Of a stretch of DNA of 64,000 nt, positions 9,308 to 18,967 are shown one piece after another. The position numbers were made by a program, and so were the translations under genes. The notes beneath the pieces are model-generated. The model ran no database searches and had not been told where the DNA came from. It was given only the letters and a program-made list of their open reading frames with translations. Source of the stretch: Inquilinus limosus DSM 16000. GTDB taxonomy: Bacteria > Pseudomonadota > Alphaproteobacteria > DSM-16000 > Inquilinaceae. Position 1 is the stretch's first letter. Each line of letters opens with the position of its first letter. The DNA lies in the NCBI RefSeq assembly GCF_000423185.1, contig NZ_AUHM01000001.1, forward strand, positions 682,001 through 746,000. The letters run 5' to 3'.

Positions 9308-10486
9308 TCAGCGGCGGCGCGTGCCGATGTTCAGATACTTCTCCAGGTACTGCGAGTAGCGCGACATGGAGAAGCAGAACACGAAGAAGATCAGCGCCAC
9401 GAAAATGTAGGCTTCCTTGTAGTACGGCCCCCAGATCGCATCGGCCAGGCCGGCGCGAGCCCCCTGCAGAATGTCGTACATGCTGACCGTGGTGATCAGC
9501 GTCGTGTCCATGAAGACGCCGATGAACGAGTTGACCAGGGCCGGGATCGAGATCCGGAGCGCCTGCGGCAGGATGATCAGCCGCTGCTTCTGCCAGTAGC
9601 CGAGACCGAGGCTGTCGGCGGCCTCGAACTGGCCCTTCGGCAGCGCCTGCAGCCCGCCGCGCACGACCTCGGCCAGATAGGCAGCCGAGAACAGGATGAT
9701 CGCGATCTGGGTCCGCAGGAGCCCGTTGAAGCTCCATCCCGTCGGCAGGAACAGCGGGAACAGGTAGCTCGACATGAACAGGACGGTGATCAGCGGCACG
9801 CCGCGGATCATCTCGATATAGGTGACCGAGAGCACCCGGGCGACCGGCATCGAGGACGCGCGGCCGAGCGCGAGGAGGATGCCGAAGGGGAAGGCGACGG
9901 CGAGCCCCACCATCGACAGGCCGATCGTCAGCGGCAGGCCGCCCCATTTCACGGTCTCGACAAGGCTCAGGCCCGGAATGGGAATGTCGACGAAGCCGAG
10001 GGGAATGGCCCCGTACATCAGCGCGATCGCCGCCACGATCACCACGGCCCAGGCCCAGATCAGCCACCGGCTCCAGAACCGGCGCATCGTGCTGATGACC
10101 ACCACCCCGACCATCAGGATCATGGCCAGGACCGGCCGCCATTCCTCGCCGTACGGATAGAGGCCGAAGAAGATCAGCCGGTACTTCTCGCCGATGAAGG
10201 CCCAGCACGCCCCTGCCGCGGCGCGACAGGCGTCCACCACCTCGCGCGCCGGCTGGTCCGGCGTCGCCGGCCCCCAGACCGGGTCGATGAACGCCCAGGA
10301 GAACAGCGGCGGCAGCAGCTGATACGCCAGATAGACGATCAGCACGGTCAGGATGGCGTTGTACCAGGTGTTGAAGAGATTCCGCCGCAACCAGGCGATC
10401 GGCCCGATCGCGTTGCTGGGCGGCGGCTGGGCCGGGATTTCCCCCGTGGCGACGAAGGGATCGGTCAAGGAGCGTCCGTCCGACAT
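9308..10486 (-). CDS. aapM: General L-amino acid ABC transporter, permease
   Basis: A 392-residue inner-membrane permease. It has an N-terminal extension with a membrane segment (about 38-60) and a polar insert, as in rhizobial AapM, then the BPD_transp_1 core with the EAA-like loop ([20 protein letters not shown]). Together with AapQ it forms the channel for a wide range of L-amino acids. One base separates it from the aapQ stop. Confidence 0.93.
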   Translation of the reverse strand: MSDGRSLTDPFVATGEIPAQPPPSNAIGPIAWLRRNLFNTWYNAILTVLIVYLAYQLLPPLFSWAFIDPVWGPATPDQPAREVVDACRAAAGACWAFIGEKYRLIFFGLYPYGEEWRPVLAMILMVGVVVISTMRRFWSRWLIWAWAVVIVAAIALMYGAIPLGFVDIPIPGLSLVETVKWGGLPLTIGLSMVGLAVAFPFGILLALGRASSMPVARVLSVTYIEMIRGVPLITVLFMSSYLFPLFLPTGWSFNGLLRTQIAIILFSAAYLAEVVRGGLQALPKGQFEAADSLGLGYWQKQRLIILPQALRISIPALVNSFIGVFMDTTLITTVSMYDILQGARAGLADAIWGPYYKEAYIFVALIFFVFCFSMSRYSQYLEKYLNIGTRRR

Positions 10487-10487
10487 C

Positions 10488-11681
10488 TCAACGCTCCCGC
10501 AGCGCCATACGGCGGTTGTACATGTTCATGGCGATCGAGATCGCCAGGCTGATCGTCAGGTAGATCGCCATGTAGATCGAGATCGCCTCGACCCAGCGGC
10601 CGGTCTGGTTGCCCATGGTGTTGCCCACCAGCACCAGGTCGAAGTACCCGACGAAGACCGAGAGCGAGGAGTTCTTGGTCAGGTTGAGGTACTGGCTGGT
10701 CAAGGGCGGCAGGATGGTCCGCAGCGCCTGCGGCAGGATGATTCGCCGCAGGGTGATGCCGGAATGCAACCCCAGTGCGCGGGCCGCTTCGGTCTGGCCA
10801 TGCGACACGGCGAGGATGCCGCCGCGCACTATCTCGGCGATGAAGGCCGCGGTGTACACCGAAAGCCCGATCAGCACGGCCGCGAATTCGGGGCTCCGCG
10901 TCCATCCGCCGGTGAAGTCGAACCGGCCGAGCTGCGGCAGCTCGAGCACCACCGGGGCGCCGCCCGCGAGCCACACCGCGATTGGCAGGATCAGGATCAC
11001 GGCCAGACCTGCCCAGATGCTCGGGAAGGGCTGTCCTGTCCTCGCCTGGCGCGCCTTCGCCCAGCGGCCGATTCCCCAGGCCGCAGCCAGTCCGATCAGC
11101 GTTGCGATGCCGACCCACAGGAAGATCGGATCGCTCTGCACCGCGGGCACCCGGAGGCCCTTGTTGCTGATGAAGACGTCGGGCAGGAGGGTGATCGCTT
11201 CCCTCGGCGGCGGCGCGAACCGGATCAGGCCGATCCAGAGAAGGAGCTGGATCGGCAGCGGAATGTTCCGGAGGACGTCGACATAGACGGCGGCCAGCTT
11301 GGCCACCAGCCAGTTGCTCGACAGCCGGGCCACGCCGATCACGGTGCCCAGGATCGTGGCCAGGATGATGCCGAGAACGGAGACGACGAGGGTGTTGAGA
11401 ACGCCGACCTGGAGCGCGCGGATCCACGAGTCCGAGGGGACGTATGAGATCAGCGAATCGTCACTGAGGCGAATATTCGCAGGGCCATAGAGGAAGTCGT
11501 AGCCGACTGCGATGCCGCTTGCGGCGCGGTTGTGCAGCATGGTCGAGATCAGGAACCATCCGACCCCCACCACGACCGCGAGGATGATGATCTGATAGAC
11601 GACCGACCGCAGTCGCGGGTCGTTGAGCGCACGCCCGCGGCGGACGCTTTTCCCGGCTGCCCCGGAAACAGTTATGGTCAT
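10488..11681 (-). CDS. aapQ: General L-amino acid ABC transporter, permease
   Basis: A 397-residue permease, longer than simple HisQ-type permeases because of a large insert between the first segments, as known for AapQ. The EAA-like motif is IVRGGILAVSHGQTEAARAL. It follows aapJ after 96 bases that hold a strong hairpin, so its expression is probably lower than that of the binding protein. Confidence 0.93.
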   Translation of the reverse strand: MTITVSGAAGKSVRRGRALNDPRLRSVVYQIIILAVVVGVGWFLISTMLHNRAASGIAVGYDFLYGPANIRLSDDSLISYVPSDSWIRALQVGVLNTLVVSVLGIILATILGTVIGVARLSSNWLVAKLAAVYVDVLRNIPLPIQLLLWIGLIRFAPPPREAITLLPDVFISNKGLRVPAVQSDPIFLWVGIATLIGLAAAWGIGRWAKARQARTGQPFPSIWAGLAVILILPIAVWLAGGAPVVLELPQLGRFDFTGGWTRSPEFAAVLIGLSVYTAAFIAEIVRGGILAVSHGQTEAARALGLHSGITLRRIILPQALRTILPPLTSQYLNLTKNSSLSVFVGYFDLVLVGNTMGNQTGRWVEAISIYMAIYLTISLAISIAMNMYNRRMALRER

Positions 11682-11729
11682 AGATGATCCTCGGCCTGTG
11701 CCATTCCTGCTGACGTTAGGCTTCGGCCA

Positions 11730-11767
11730 AGACCGCCGCCGGCTACCGGCGGAGCCGGCGGCGGTCT
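11730..11767 (-). promoter_or_regulatory. Stable hairpin between aapJ and aapQ (attenuator or mRNA stabiliser)
   Basis: A perfect 15-bp GC-rich stem (11730-11744 with 11753-11767) with an 8-base loop, 10 bases after the aapJ stop. No T-run follows on the minus strand. Hairpins after binding-protein genes commonly lower downstream expression and protect the upstream mRNA, which explains binding protein in excess over permease. Confidence 0.7.
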
Positions 11768-11777
11768 CGATCCGATG

Positions 11778-12806
11778 TCAGCGAATCGGCATCGCGTACT
11801 GCAGACCCCCGTTGGTCCACAGGGCGTTCAGGCCGCGCTCGAGCTTGAGCGCGGAGTCCTTGCCCACGTTGCGGTCGAAGATCTCGCCATAGTTGCCAAC
11901 CTGCTTGATCGCGTCATAGGCCCAGGTCTCCGGCAGGCCGAGCGCCTTGCCCATGCCGGGGTCGGTGCCGAGCATGCGCCGGATCGTCGGATCGTTGGAG
12001 TCCTTGAACTCGTCGATGTTCTTGCTGGTGATGCCGCTCTCCTCCGCCTGGACCAGGGCGTTGAAGACCCAGCGGGTGACGTCGGCCCATTGCTCGTCGC
12101 CCTGGCGCACGGCGACCGCCAGCGGCTCCTTCGAGATCACCTCGGGCAGCAGCATGTAGTCGTCCGGGTTGGGCGCCTTGGCGACCCGGGTGCCGGCGAG
12201 GCTGGACAGGTCCGTGGTATAGGCGTCGCAGCGGCCGGAGAAGAAGGCGGCCTCGATATCCTCCAGCCGCTCGATCACGACCGGCGTGAAGTCCAGCTTG
12301 TTCGCCCGGAACCAGTCGGCCAGGTTCAGCTCCGTGGTCGTGCCCGGCTGGACGCAGATCGAGGCGCCGTTCAGCTCCTTGGCGCTCTTGACGCCCAGGC
12401 TCTTCGGCACCAGGAACCCGGTGCCGTCATAGAAGTTGACGGCGGTGAAGTTCAGGCCGAGCTCGGTGTCGCGAGTCAGCGAATAGGTGGTGTTGCGGGC
12501 CAGGACGTCGACCTCGCCCGACTGCAGCGCCGTGAAGCGGACCTGCGCATTCAGCGGCGTGAACTTGATCTTGGTCGCATCACCGAAGATCGCTGCCGCG
12601 AAGGCGCGGCAGGTGTCGACATCGAGACCGGTCCAGTTGCCCTGGCTGTCGGGCACCGACATGCCCGGCGCGCCGGTGTTGACGCCGCACTGGATGAAGC
12701 CCTTCTGCTTGATGGCATCGAACACGGCGCCAGCCTGGGCCGAGGTGGCGAAACCCACTGCGGCGACGACCGCAGCCCCCGCCGCGAGCAGAGTACGAAC
12801 CTTCAT
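11778..12806 (-). CDS. aapJ: General L-amino acid ABC transporter, periplasmic binding protein
   Basis: A 342-residue binding protein. The ATG at 12806 follows GGGGAGG; the signal peptide is MKVRTLLAAGAAVVAAVGF ending SAQA. Features of the AapJ/BztA family include GLDVDTCRAFAAAIFGD, ARNTTYSLTRDTELGLNF and QPGTTTELNLADWF. It delivers L-amino acids (Glu, Asp, Gln and others in known systems) to AapQMP. First gene of the operon; its promoter must lie in 12807-13147. Confidence 0.95.
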   Translation of the reverse strand: MKVRTLLAAGAAVVAAVGFATSAQAGAVFDAIKQKGFIQCGVNTGAPGMSVPDSQGNWTGLDVDTCRAFAAAIFGDATKIKFTPLNAQVRFTALQSGEVDVLARNTTYSLTRDTELGLNFTAVNFYDGTGFLVPKSLGVKSAKELNGASICVQPGTTTELNLADWFRANKLDFTPVVIERLEDIEAAFFSGRCDAYTTDLSSLAGTRVAKAPNPDDYMLLPEVISKEPLAVAVRQGDEQWADVTRWVFNALVQAEESGITSKNIDEFKDSNDPTIRRMLGTDPGMGKALGLPETWAYDAIKQVGNYGEIFDRNVGKDSALKLERGLNALWTNGGLQYAMPIR

Positions 12807-13147
12807 GAAACCTCCCCTTCTTGCCCCGGCATTCGCCGAGGCGAAACCGCAAACCGTCCCGGCAGCACGCGCTGCCGGAGGGAGGGTCATTTAATGGAAC
12901 ATCCTCGACGAATGCACGGCTTTTTTGATTAGCCGCGGCGGCCGGACCACTGGGATATGGTATTTCAATCAAGGACCGGCCGAGCTTTGTGCTTTCCGAA
13001 TAATCATCCGACCAATCCACGCGCAGCCGACTGACGGTTCTTTCGGCAGCGCCCGCTTCGCCGCGTCCGGCGGCGAAGTCGCCGACGGCGCTCGACCGTT
13101 TGTATCGGGACAATCGGCAAGAAAAGACGGCGGCTCGACTTCCCCCG
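12807..13147. other. Intergenic region upstream of aapJ
   Basis: About 340 bases between aapJ and the nucleoside hydrolase stop. It has a slightly lower GC part near 12895-12990. It should contain the aapJ promoter on the minus strand, but I could not pick convincing hexamers or a nitrogen-type (-24/-12) promoter. No gene seen. Confidence 0.5.
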
Positions 13148-14086
13148 TCAGCGCAGCAGCCCGTCGAGGAATCCCCCGACCAACCGGTCGCGATGGATCC
13201 GCGTCGCCACCCGGACGGAGGGCCGCCCCGCCGTCTGCGGCTCGGAGAGGGCGCGGCGGTCGGCCAGGGTCATGCCGCGGGTCAGGCTGCCGCTGAGCTC
13301 GACCCGGACCGGCCAGTCGGCGTAGTCGGCGAGGCCCGGATCGACCGCCAGCATCGCCGCGGCCGGATCGTGCAGGGCACAGCCCCGGATGCCGTACCAG
13401 CCGTGATAGAAGCCGACATAATGCTGCAGGATCGACCAGGCGAAACGCCCGCGCGGCCGGGGATCGGCGGCGATGCGCGCCAGTTCCGCCTCGCCCAGCC
13501 AGGCGGTCATGGTGACGTCGAGCCCGACCAGCGTGACCGGCCAGGCGGCGGCGAACACCGCCTCCGCCGCCTCCGGATCGTGGAAGATGTTGGCCTCGGC
13601 CGCGGCGGTGATGTTGCCCGGCACCGTCACCGCCCCGCCCATCACCACAACCCGCTCGACCAGCCGCGGCAGGTCGGGCTCGAGATGCAGGGCGAGCGCG
13701 AGGTTGGTCAGCGGGCCGGTGGCCAGGATGGTGTGGGCGCCCGGCTCGGCCCGCGCCAGGCGGACCAGCTGCTCGGCCGCGGTCTCGGCCGCAAAGGGCC
13801 GCAGCGGCGCCTTCGGGCCCTGGCCGCCGAGGCCGTCATCGCCATGGACATGGCCGCTGATGCTGACCGGCTGGGCCAGCGGCGCCCTGGCCCCGACCGC
13901 GACCGGCACATGGCCCAGCCCGACCAGGTCGAAAACGTGCTGGGCGTTGGCGGCGGCGACATCGGCATAGGCGTTGCCGTGCACGCTGCCGAGGGCCGCG
14001 ATCTCCACCCCCGGCCGGTCCGCCAGCCACAGGATGGCCAGCGCGTCGTCGATGCCGACATCGCAGTCGAGGATGATCTTCGGCAT
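13148..14086 (-). CDS. Inosine/uridine-preferring nucleoside hydrolase family protein
   Basis: A 312-residue enzyme. Start ATG 14086 has AAGGA upstream and gives MPKIILDCDVGIDDA, the N-terminal Ca2+-binding aspartate cluster (family form DTDPGxDD); here the usual proline is valine, while the aspartates remain. Further motifs are HGDDGLGG and ILATGPLTNLALAL and the distal PVTLVGLDVT. It should split the N-glycosidic bond of ribonucleosides to base and ribose, which fits the ribokinase at 24.8 kb, though the genes are not adjacent. Confidence 0.9.
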   Translation of the reverse strand: MPKIILDCDVGIDDALAILWLADRPGVEIAALGSVHGNAYADVAAANAQHVFDLVGLGHVPVAVGARAPLAQPVSISGHVHGDDGLGGQGPKAPLRPFAAETAAEQLVRLARAEPGAHTILATGPLTNLALALHLEPDLPRLVERVVVMGGAVTVPGNITAAAEANIFHDPEAAEAVFAAAWPVTLVGLDVTMTAWLGEAELARIAADPRPRGRFAWSILQHYVGFYHGWYGIRGCALHDPAAAMLAVDPGLADYADWPVRVELSGSLTRGMTLADRRALSEPQTAGRPSVRVATRIHRDRLVGGFLDGLLR

Positions 14087-14219
14087 CGGCGGGGTCCTTT
14101 CCGGCGTCGCGTCGTCGGGCCCGACCATAGCGCGGGACGCGGGACGCCGCGACGGTCTGGATACCGGGCGCGGTCCGTGCCACTCTCCCCGCCCCCGCCC
14201 CGCCGACGCGCTGGAGACG

Positions 14220-14417
14220 ATGCCGACGCCGCAAGCCCATCCCTGGCTCGAACCCCTCTGGGTCCGGCTGCTGATCATCGTCTTCCTGGTCGCCGCCCTG
14301 GCGGCGGAGGTCCTTTGGCTGGGCGACCGGCTGTGGCTGTTCCTGTGGGGCGCGGCCCTGGTCTATGCGATCTGGGACTTCTTCCTGCGCGGGGTCTACG
14401 GCAAGCCGAAGGAATGA
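14220..14417 (+). CDS. Small two-helix membrane protein, unknown function
   Basis: A 65-residue protein with GGAG four bases before the ATG. Two hydrophobic segments are clear: about residues 12-30 (RLLIIVFLVAALAAEVLWL) and 36-52 (LWLFLWGAALVYAIWDF), followed by a short basic tail. It is divergent from the nucleoside hydrolase and upstream of a methyltransferase. No family recognised. Confidence 0.6.
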   Translation: MPTPQAHPWLEPLWVRLLIIVFLVAALAAEVLWLGDRLWLFLWGAALVYAIWDFFLRGVYGKPKE

Positions 14418-14493
14418 TCTCCTCGCCCCGGGGGTGTTCGGAGCGATGTCCGGCCTGCTATCATCAGGCACGTTCCATTGGGGGAGGTGGAGC

Positions 14494-15216
14494 ATGCCCA
14501 GTGCGCTGCGCTGGTATATCGGCAACGCCCGCTATCTCGCGGCGATCGTTTTGCACCTGTCCGGTGTCCACAAGCGGACCTGCAACATCTGCGACTACAC
14601 GGGCCATTTCCGGGCCGCGGGATTGCCGCCGCGATACGATGCCCAATGCCCGAGCTGCGGCAGCCTCGAGCGGCACCGGCAGCTGTTCCTCTGGTTCAAG
14701 GATAACGAGCAACTCGTTGCGAAGTCGAAGATCCTGCACTTCGCGGCAGAACCCATCCTGCGTCGCTACCTGAAGCAGACGGCGATGTCATACCAGTCCG
14801 CCGACCTGATGCCCGGCGCGGGCGACATCGCCCTCAACATCGAAGCGATCGACCTTCCATCGGCCTCGGTCGATATGGTGATCTGCAACCACGTGCTGGA
14901 GCATGTCGACGACCGAAAGGCGCTGTCGGAGATCTTCCGCATCCTGACGCCGTCGGGCGTGGCCGTGCTGTCCTTCCCCTATGTCGACGGCTGGGAGGAG
15001 ACCTATGAGAACCCGGCCATCGTCAGCCCGCGCGACCGGCTGCTCCATTTCGGCCAGGCCGACCATGTCCGCTATTTCGGCCACGACGTGCGCAAGCGAA
15101 TTACGGATGCCGGCTTCGGGTTGGAGGAGATCACCGCAACCGAGCCGCTGGTGAGCCGGCACGCCCTGCGGCGGGGCGTGAAGATCTTCATCGCCACCAA
15201 GCCGGCCCCGGTCTGA
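14494..15216 (+). CDS. Class I SAM-dependent methyltransferase with N-terminal zinc-ribbon-like motif
   Basis: A 240-residue protein with a GGGGGAGG site before the ATG at 14494. Residues about 29-62 hold CNIC and CPSC pairs, a likely zinc ribbon. The methyltransferase core follows, with a degenerate motif I (ILHFAAEP), DLMPGAGDIALNIE, and VDMVICNHVLEHVDD, the Methyltransf_11 signature. Such proteins often act in sugar or surface-polymer biosynthesis; the substrate is unknown. It stands alone between convergent neighbours. Confidence 0.82.
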   Translation: MPSALRWYIGNARYLAAIVLHLSGVHKRTCNICDYTGHFRAAGLPPRYDAQCPSCGSLERHRQLFLWFKDNEQLVAKSKILHFAAEPILRRYLKQTAMSYQSADLMPGAGDIALNIEAIDLPSASVDMVICNHVLEHVDDRKALSEIFRILTPSGVAVLSFPYVDGWEETYENPAIVSPRDRLLHFGQADHVRYFGHDVRKRITDAGFGLEEITATEPLVSRHALRRGVKIFIATKPAPV

Positions 15217-15290
15217 CGCGTCGCAACGCCGGCCGCCCGCCGTCTCGAGGAAGCGCGGCCGGTCCGGACCGACAGCCGGGCCGCCGGCCG

Positions 15291-16259
15291 TCAGGCACCG
15301 GCCCGGGCGGGGAACTCGTCCAGCCTGTCGTCCAGCACGGCGATCGCGCGGGTGATCATCTCGACCGTGCGGACAAAGAAGACAGGGTTGATCCGCCCGA
15401 AATCGTCGGTGGGGCGATGATAGTCGGCGTGGTCATCGCCCCCGAAGCAGATGAAGGGGATACCCGCCTTGTGGAACGGTGCGTGGTCGGACCGCAGGGT
15501 CCAGTCCTCCTCCTTCGGTTCCGGCGTGTCGTGGCCGAACACCAGCGTCGGTGCCCCCGCCTTGCCCGAGAGAGGCTCGAGCCAGGGCCGCAGGAACGGA
15601 TAGTGCCAGGTCCCGAGAACGTTGATCTCGTTGCGGGTGCTGCGGCTGATCATGTCCATGTTGATCTCCACCCCCATGGTCGAGAGCGGGACCGGCGGCG
15701 ACCGGACGAACCCCTCGCTGCCCTGCAGGCCCAGCTCCTCGCCCGAGAAGGCGGCGAAGATCACCGGATGCCTTGTCGGGTGCTTTCCCAGGTACTCGGC
15801 GAGCGCGAGCAGTGCCGCGGTGCCCGACGCGTTGTCGTCCGCCCCGTTGTAGATGCGGCCGCTGCGGATGCCGAGATGGTCGTAGTGCGCCGTGACGAAG
15901 ATGTAGCGCTGCTCGGCGCCAGTGCCCGGCAGGTAGCCGACCAGGTTGGTGCCGCTCACCTCCACGCCCCGCCGGTTGCGGCCGGAGAAGGGCTGGTCAG
16001 AGGAGGCGCCGAAGGGCCGGATCCCGACCTGCCGGAGACGCTCGGCCAGATAGGCGCGGGCCTTCTCGATCCCGGCGGTGCCGGTGCCGCGCCCCTCCAT
16101 GTCGTCGGCCGAGAGCAGCCGCACATCCTGCAGCAGCGCGGCGGAGTCGATGATGGCGGAGGGCGGCGGCGGAGCGGTTGGCGTCGGAGGCGCCGCCGGG
16201 GTCGGAACGCAGGCGGCCAGAGTCAGCAGGAGCAGAAGCCCCCGACGCACAGAGTTCAT
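15291..16259 (-). CDS. M28 family zinc aminopeptidase-like lipoprotein
   Basis: A 322-residue predicted lipoprotein: signal MNSVRRGLLLLLTLAAC with lipobox LAAC (C17), then a proline/threonine-rich linker. The M28 domain shows the full metal set: AHYDH, GADDNASG, SGEELG, NMDM and the late histidine in DDHADYHRPTDD. It should be a membrane-anchored periplasmic aminopeptidase. It lies 60 bases after the sugar ABC ATPase on the same strand; the link is probably positional only. Confidence 0.92.
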   Translation of the reverse strand: MNSVRRGLLLLLTLAACVPTPAAPPTPTAPPPPSAIIDSAALLQDVRLLSADDMEGRGTGTAGIEKARAYLAERLRQVGIRPFGASSDQPFSGRNRRGVEVSGTNLVGYLPGTGAEQRYIFVTAHYDHLGIRSGRIYNGADDNASGTAALLALAEYLGKHPTRHPVIFAAFSGEELGLQGSEGFVRSPPVPLSTMGVEINMDMISRSTRNEINVLGTWHYPFLRPWLEPLSGKAGAPTLVFGHDTPEPKEEDWTLRSDHAPFHKAGIPFICFGGDDHADYHRPTDDFGRINPVFFVRTVEMITRAIAVLDDRLDEFPARAGA

Positions 16260-16269
16260 TCGTTCCCCC

Positions 16270-16319
16270 TAATGATTAGACTATGCGACTGGACGATATG
16301 ACTGGACTATATGGCCGGA
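16270..16319. repeat. Short degenerate direct repeats between peptidase and ABC ATPase genes
   Basis: Four copies of a GACTRKRC/GACTATAT-like unit (ACTATGCGACTGGACGATAT, GACTGGACTATAT, GCCGGACTATGG) run in tandem with about 12-base spacing. Perhaps slippage; no function evident. Confidence 0.4.
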
Positions 16320-17411
16320 CTATGGTCCCACGGCCCGGCCGCTCTCGGTTTCGAACAGATGCAGCCGGTCGGGATCGAGGCTGATCGTTGCCGGCTCGTC
16401 CGGCTGGGCCGGGAAATGCGCATCGACCTGGGCGGTGAACTTGCTGCCCGCGACCTCGCCCAGGATTAGGGTGTGGGCGCCGAGGGGCTCGATCACCCGC
16501 GGCAGGATCGGCAGCGTCACCGGTCCGGCGGCGCCGCCCACCACATGCTCCGGCCGCAGGCCGATGGTGATGGGGAGGCCATCGCGCCCGGCCAGTGCCG
16601 CCTGCTTGGCCGCCGGCATCGGCAGCATCGTGCCGTCCTCCAGCCGCAGCCCCGGCGCGCCGCCATCGGCGACCAGCGTCGCCGGCAGGAAGTTCATGCT
16701 GGGGGCGCCGATGAAGGCGGCGACGAACAGGTTGGCCGGGCGTTCGTAGAGCGTCAGCGGCTCCGCCGCCTGCTCGATCCGGCCCTGGTTCATCACGACC
16801 ACCCGGTCGGCCATGGTCATGGCCTCGACCTGGTCATGGGTGACGTAGACGATGGTGGTCTTGAGGCGCCGGTGCAGCGCCTTGATCTCGGCCCGCATCT
16901 CGATCCGCAGCTTGGCGTCGAGATTGGACAGCGGCTCGTCGAACAGGAACACGTCCGGGTCGCGGACGATGGCGCGGCCGATGGCGACGCGCTGGCGCTG
17001 CCCGCCCGAGAGCTGCTTCGGCCGGCGGTCGAGATAGGGATCGAGGCCGAGGATGCGCGCAGCCTCCTTGATCTTGGCGTCGATCGTAGCCTTCGGCTCG
17101 CCCCGCACCTTCATGCCGTAGCCGATGTTCTCGCGCACCGTCATGTGCGGATAGAGCGCGTAGTTCTGGAACACCATGGCGCAGTTGCGCAGTCCAGGGC
17201 GGAGCTGGGTGACGTCGCGGTCGCCGATGCGGATGGTGCCGCCGCTCGCCGCCTCCAGCCCGGCGATCATGCGCAGCGTCGTGGTCTTGCCGCAGCCCGA
17301 CGGGCCGACCAGGACGACGAATTCGCGATCCGCGATCTCGAGGTCGAGCGACGGGATGACGGAGACGTCGCCATAGCTCTTGGTGACGGCTTCGAGTCTG
17401 ACGCGGGCCAT
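16320..17411 (-). CDS. Carbohydrate ABC transporter ATP-binding protein (UgpC/MalK type)
   Basis: A 363-residue ATPase. Nucleotide-binding domain: Walker [10 protein letters not shown], signature LSGGQRQR, Walker [15 protein letters not shown], switch [11 protein letters not shown]-terminal TOBE/MalK-like regulatory domain (about 235-355) contains GLRPEHV. It energises the permeases encoded just upstream. Last of the four sugar-transport genes. Confidence 0.94.
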   Translation of the reverse strand: MARVRLEAVTKSYGDVSVIPSLDLEIADREFVVLVGPSGCGKTTTLRMIAGLEAASGGTIRIGDRDVTQLRPGLRNCAMVFQNYALYPHMTVRENIGYGMKVRGEPKATIDAKIKEAARILGLDPYLDRRPKQLSGGQRQRVAIGRAIVRDPDVFLFDEPLSNLDAKLRIEMRAEIKALHRRLKTTIVYVTHDQVEAMTMADRVVVMNQGRIEQAAEPLTLYERPANLFVAAFIGAPSMNFLPATLVADGGAPGLRLEDGTMLPMPAAKQAALAGRDGLPITIGLRPEHVVGGAAGPVTLPILPRVIEPLGAHTLILGEVAGSKFTAQVDAHFPAQPDEPATISLDPDRLHLFETESGRAVGP

Positions 17412-17483
17412 GATGTCCTTGGTCTCTGGAGACTCCGGTGGGGCACCGCCCCGCCGCCGGACGACGGCGGGGCGGCCTTGCTC

Positions 17484-18944
17484 CTACTTCTGCAAGGGCG
17501 GCAGCCCCATCGAGGCGCGGTAGGCGGCGAGTTGGGCGTCCCGGCCGAACTCATCGGTCAGCTTGTTCCACTGCTCGGCGATCGAATCGAGCGCCTGCTG
17601 CGGCGTCACCTCGCCCGCCAGCGCCTTGGACAGCTCGATCTCCAACACCTCGGTATAGGAGAAGTAGCCGGGGATGCGCATGTCGAGCGCCACGTTCTTG
17701 GCCTCGAGGCTGCCGCGCTGGGCCGCCAGGTACTCGTCCGCCTCCTCCTTGGTCATCTTGGCGAGCCAGCGGTCCGGCGCGAAATGGCTGAGGCGGTAGG
17801 GGTTGACGCCCGAGCCGCCGGTCACCGTCGCGGTGCCGCTGTTCTCCGGGTTCGAGACCCATTCGACGAAGTTCCAGGCGGCCTCGACGTTCTTGCCCGC
17901 CGAAGGCACCGCCGCCTGCCAGCCGCCGAAGGCCATGAAGGGCGAGAACACCGGCTGGTCGAACTTGTCCCAGCTCTTGGTCTTGTGGTTCCAGATTTCG
18001 GTCGAGCCCGGGGTCAGGGCCGAGCCGACATGGCCGGCCACCTTGCTCTGCGTCTTGTCGGCGCCGATCACGCCGGTGTCGCCCCAGTCGAAGTTCATCG
18101 CCACCTGGCCCCCGGAGAAGGCGGTGCGGATGTCGCCGGAGGAGAAGTTCAGAGCGCCGGGCGGCGAGAACTTCACCGACTTGATGTAGTCCTCCAGCGC
18201 CTTGGCCCAGCCCGGGTTGCTGACCTGGGCGTCCATGGTCTCCGGGTCGAAGAACATGCTGCCCGGATTCTGCGGGTCGTTGGTGTAGCTGGCGGCATGG
18301 GTGAAGAAGAACCAGAACTGCTGGCCGCCGCGCCGGAACGCCTCCGCCGTGCCCCACAGCTTCTGGTCGGGCCGGGTGAAGAACTCGGCGATGTCGTAGT
18401 ATTCCTTCCAGGTCTTCGGCGGGGCAAGGTCGTAGCCGTACTTGGCCTTGAACGCCTCCTTCTCCTTCGGGTCGTCGAACAGGTCCTTGCGATAGGACAG
18501 GGTGTGGAGGTCGCCGTCGATGGTCTGCGACAGGTGCTTGCCGTCCCACACCATCAGCCGGTCGCGATAGACCGGGGCGATGTCCTCCCAGTCCTTGCCC
18601 TGGCGCACCGACTCCGGCATCTCCGACAGGTAGGGTGAGAAGTCCGGCATCCAGGCCGGGGCGAAGGTGATGACGTCGAAGGTGGATTCGCCCGCCGTCA
18701 TCGCCGTCAGGTATTTCGGGTACAGCTCGCCGAACGGGAATTCGACGACATTGACCTTGCCGCAGGTCTTCTGCTCCCAGGTCTTGGCCGCCATCTGCAG
18801 CGCCAGGGCGATGAACGGCCCGGTCTGCGAGCCCGCGGTCAGCGTCACCCCGGAATAGTCGGGATCGCAGGCCGCCGCGGCGGGGCCGTGGAGCGCCGCG
18901 GTCAGCGCCAGGGCGCCGGCGGCGGCAAGAAGCATCGATTTCAT
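17484..18944 (-). CDS. Carbohydrate ABC transporter substrate-binding protein (SBP family 1)
   Basis: A 486-residue periplasmic protein. ATG 18944 follows GGAGG; signal MKSMLLAAAGALALTAAL ending PAAA. Typical family 1 phrases are DVITFAPAWMPDFSPYL, TLSYRKDLFDDPKEKEAF and APPKTWKEYYDIAEFF. It is somewhat longer than maltose-binding proteins. The sugar is not identifiable; polyol or disaccharide systems have this architecture. The gene sits between permease and ATPase genes in one operon. Confidence 0.92.
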   Translation of the reverse strand: MKSMLLAAAGALALTAALHGPAAAACDPDYSGVTLTAGSQTGPFIALALQMAAKTWEQKTCGKVNVVEFPFGELYPKYLTAMTAGESTFDVITFAPAWMPDFSPYLSEMPESVRQGKDWEDIAPVYRDRLMVWDGKHLSQTIDGDLHTLSYRKDLFDDPKEKEAFKAKYGYDLAPPKTWKEYYDIAEFFTRPDQKLWGTAEAFRRGGQQFWFFFTHAASYTNDPQNPGSMFFDPETMDAQVSNPGWAKALEDYIKSVKFSPPGALNFSSGDIRTAFSGGQVAMNFDWGDTGVIGADKTQSKVAGHVGSALTPGSTEIWNHKTKSWDKFDQPVFSPFMAFGGWQAAVPSAGKNVEAAWNFVEWVSNPENSGTATVTGGSGVNPYRLSHFAPDRWLAKMTKEEADEYLAAQRGSLEAKNVALDMRIPGYFSYTEVLEIELSKALAGEVTPQQALDSIAEQWNKLTDEFGRDAQLAAYRASMGLPPLQK

Positions 18945-18967
18945 TCTTGGTCCTCCCTGTCTCGCGA

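Noticed and set aside
14365-14493. Longer N-terminus for the methyltransferase
   Set aside because: The ATG at 14494 has a much stronger ribosome-binding site, and the extra part overlaps the small membrane gene.
16473-18638. Plus-strand frame opposite the sugar ABC genes
   Set aside because: Shadow of the ATPase and binding-protein genes, with no domain features.
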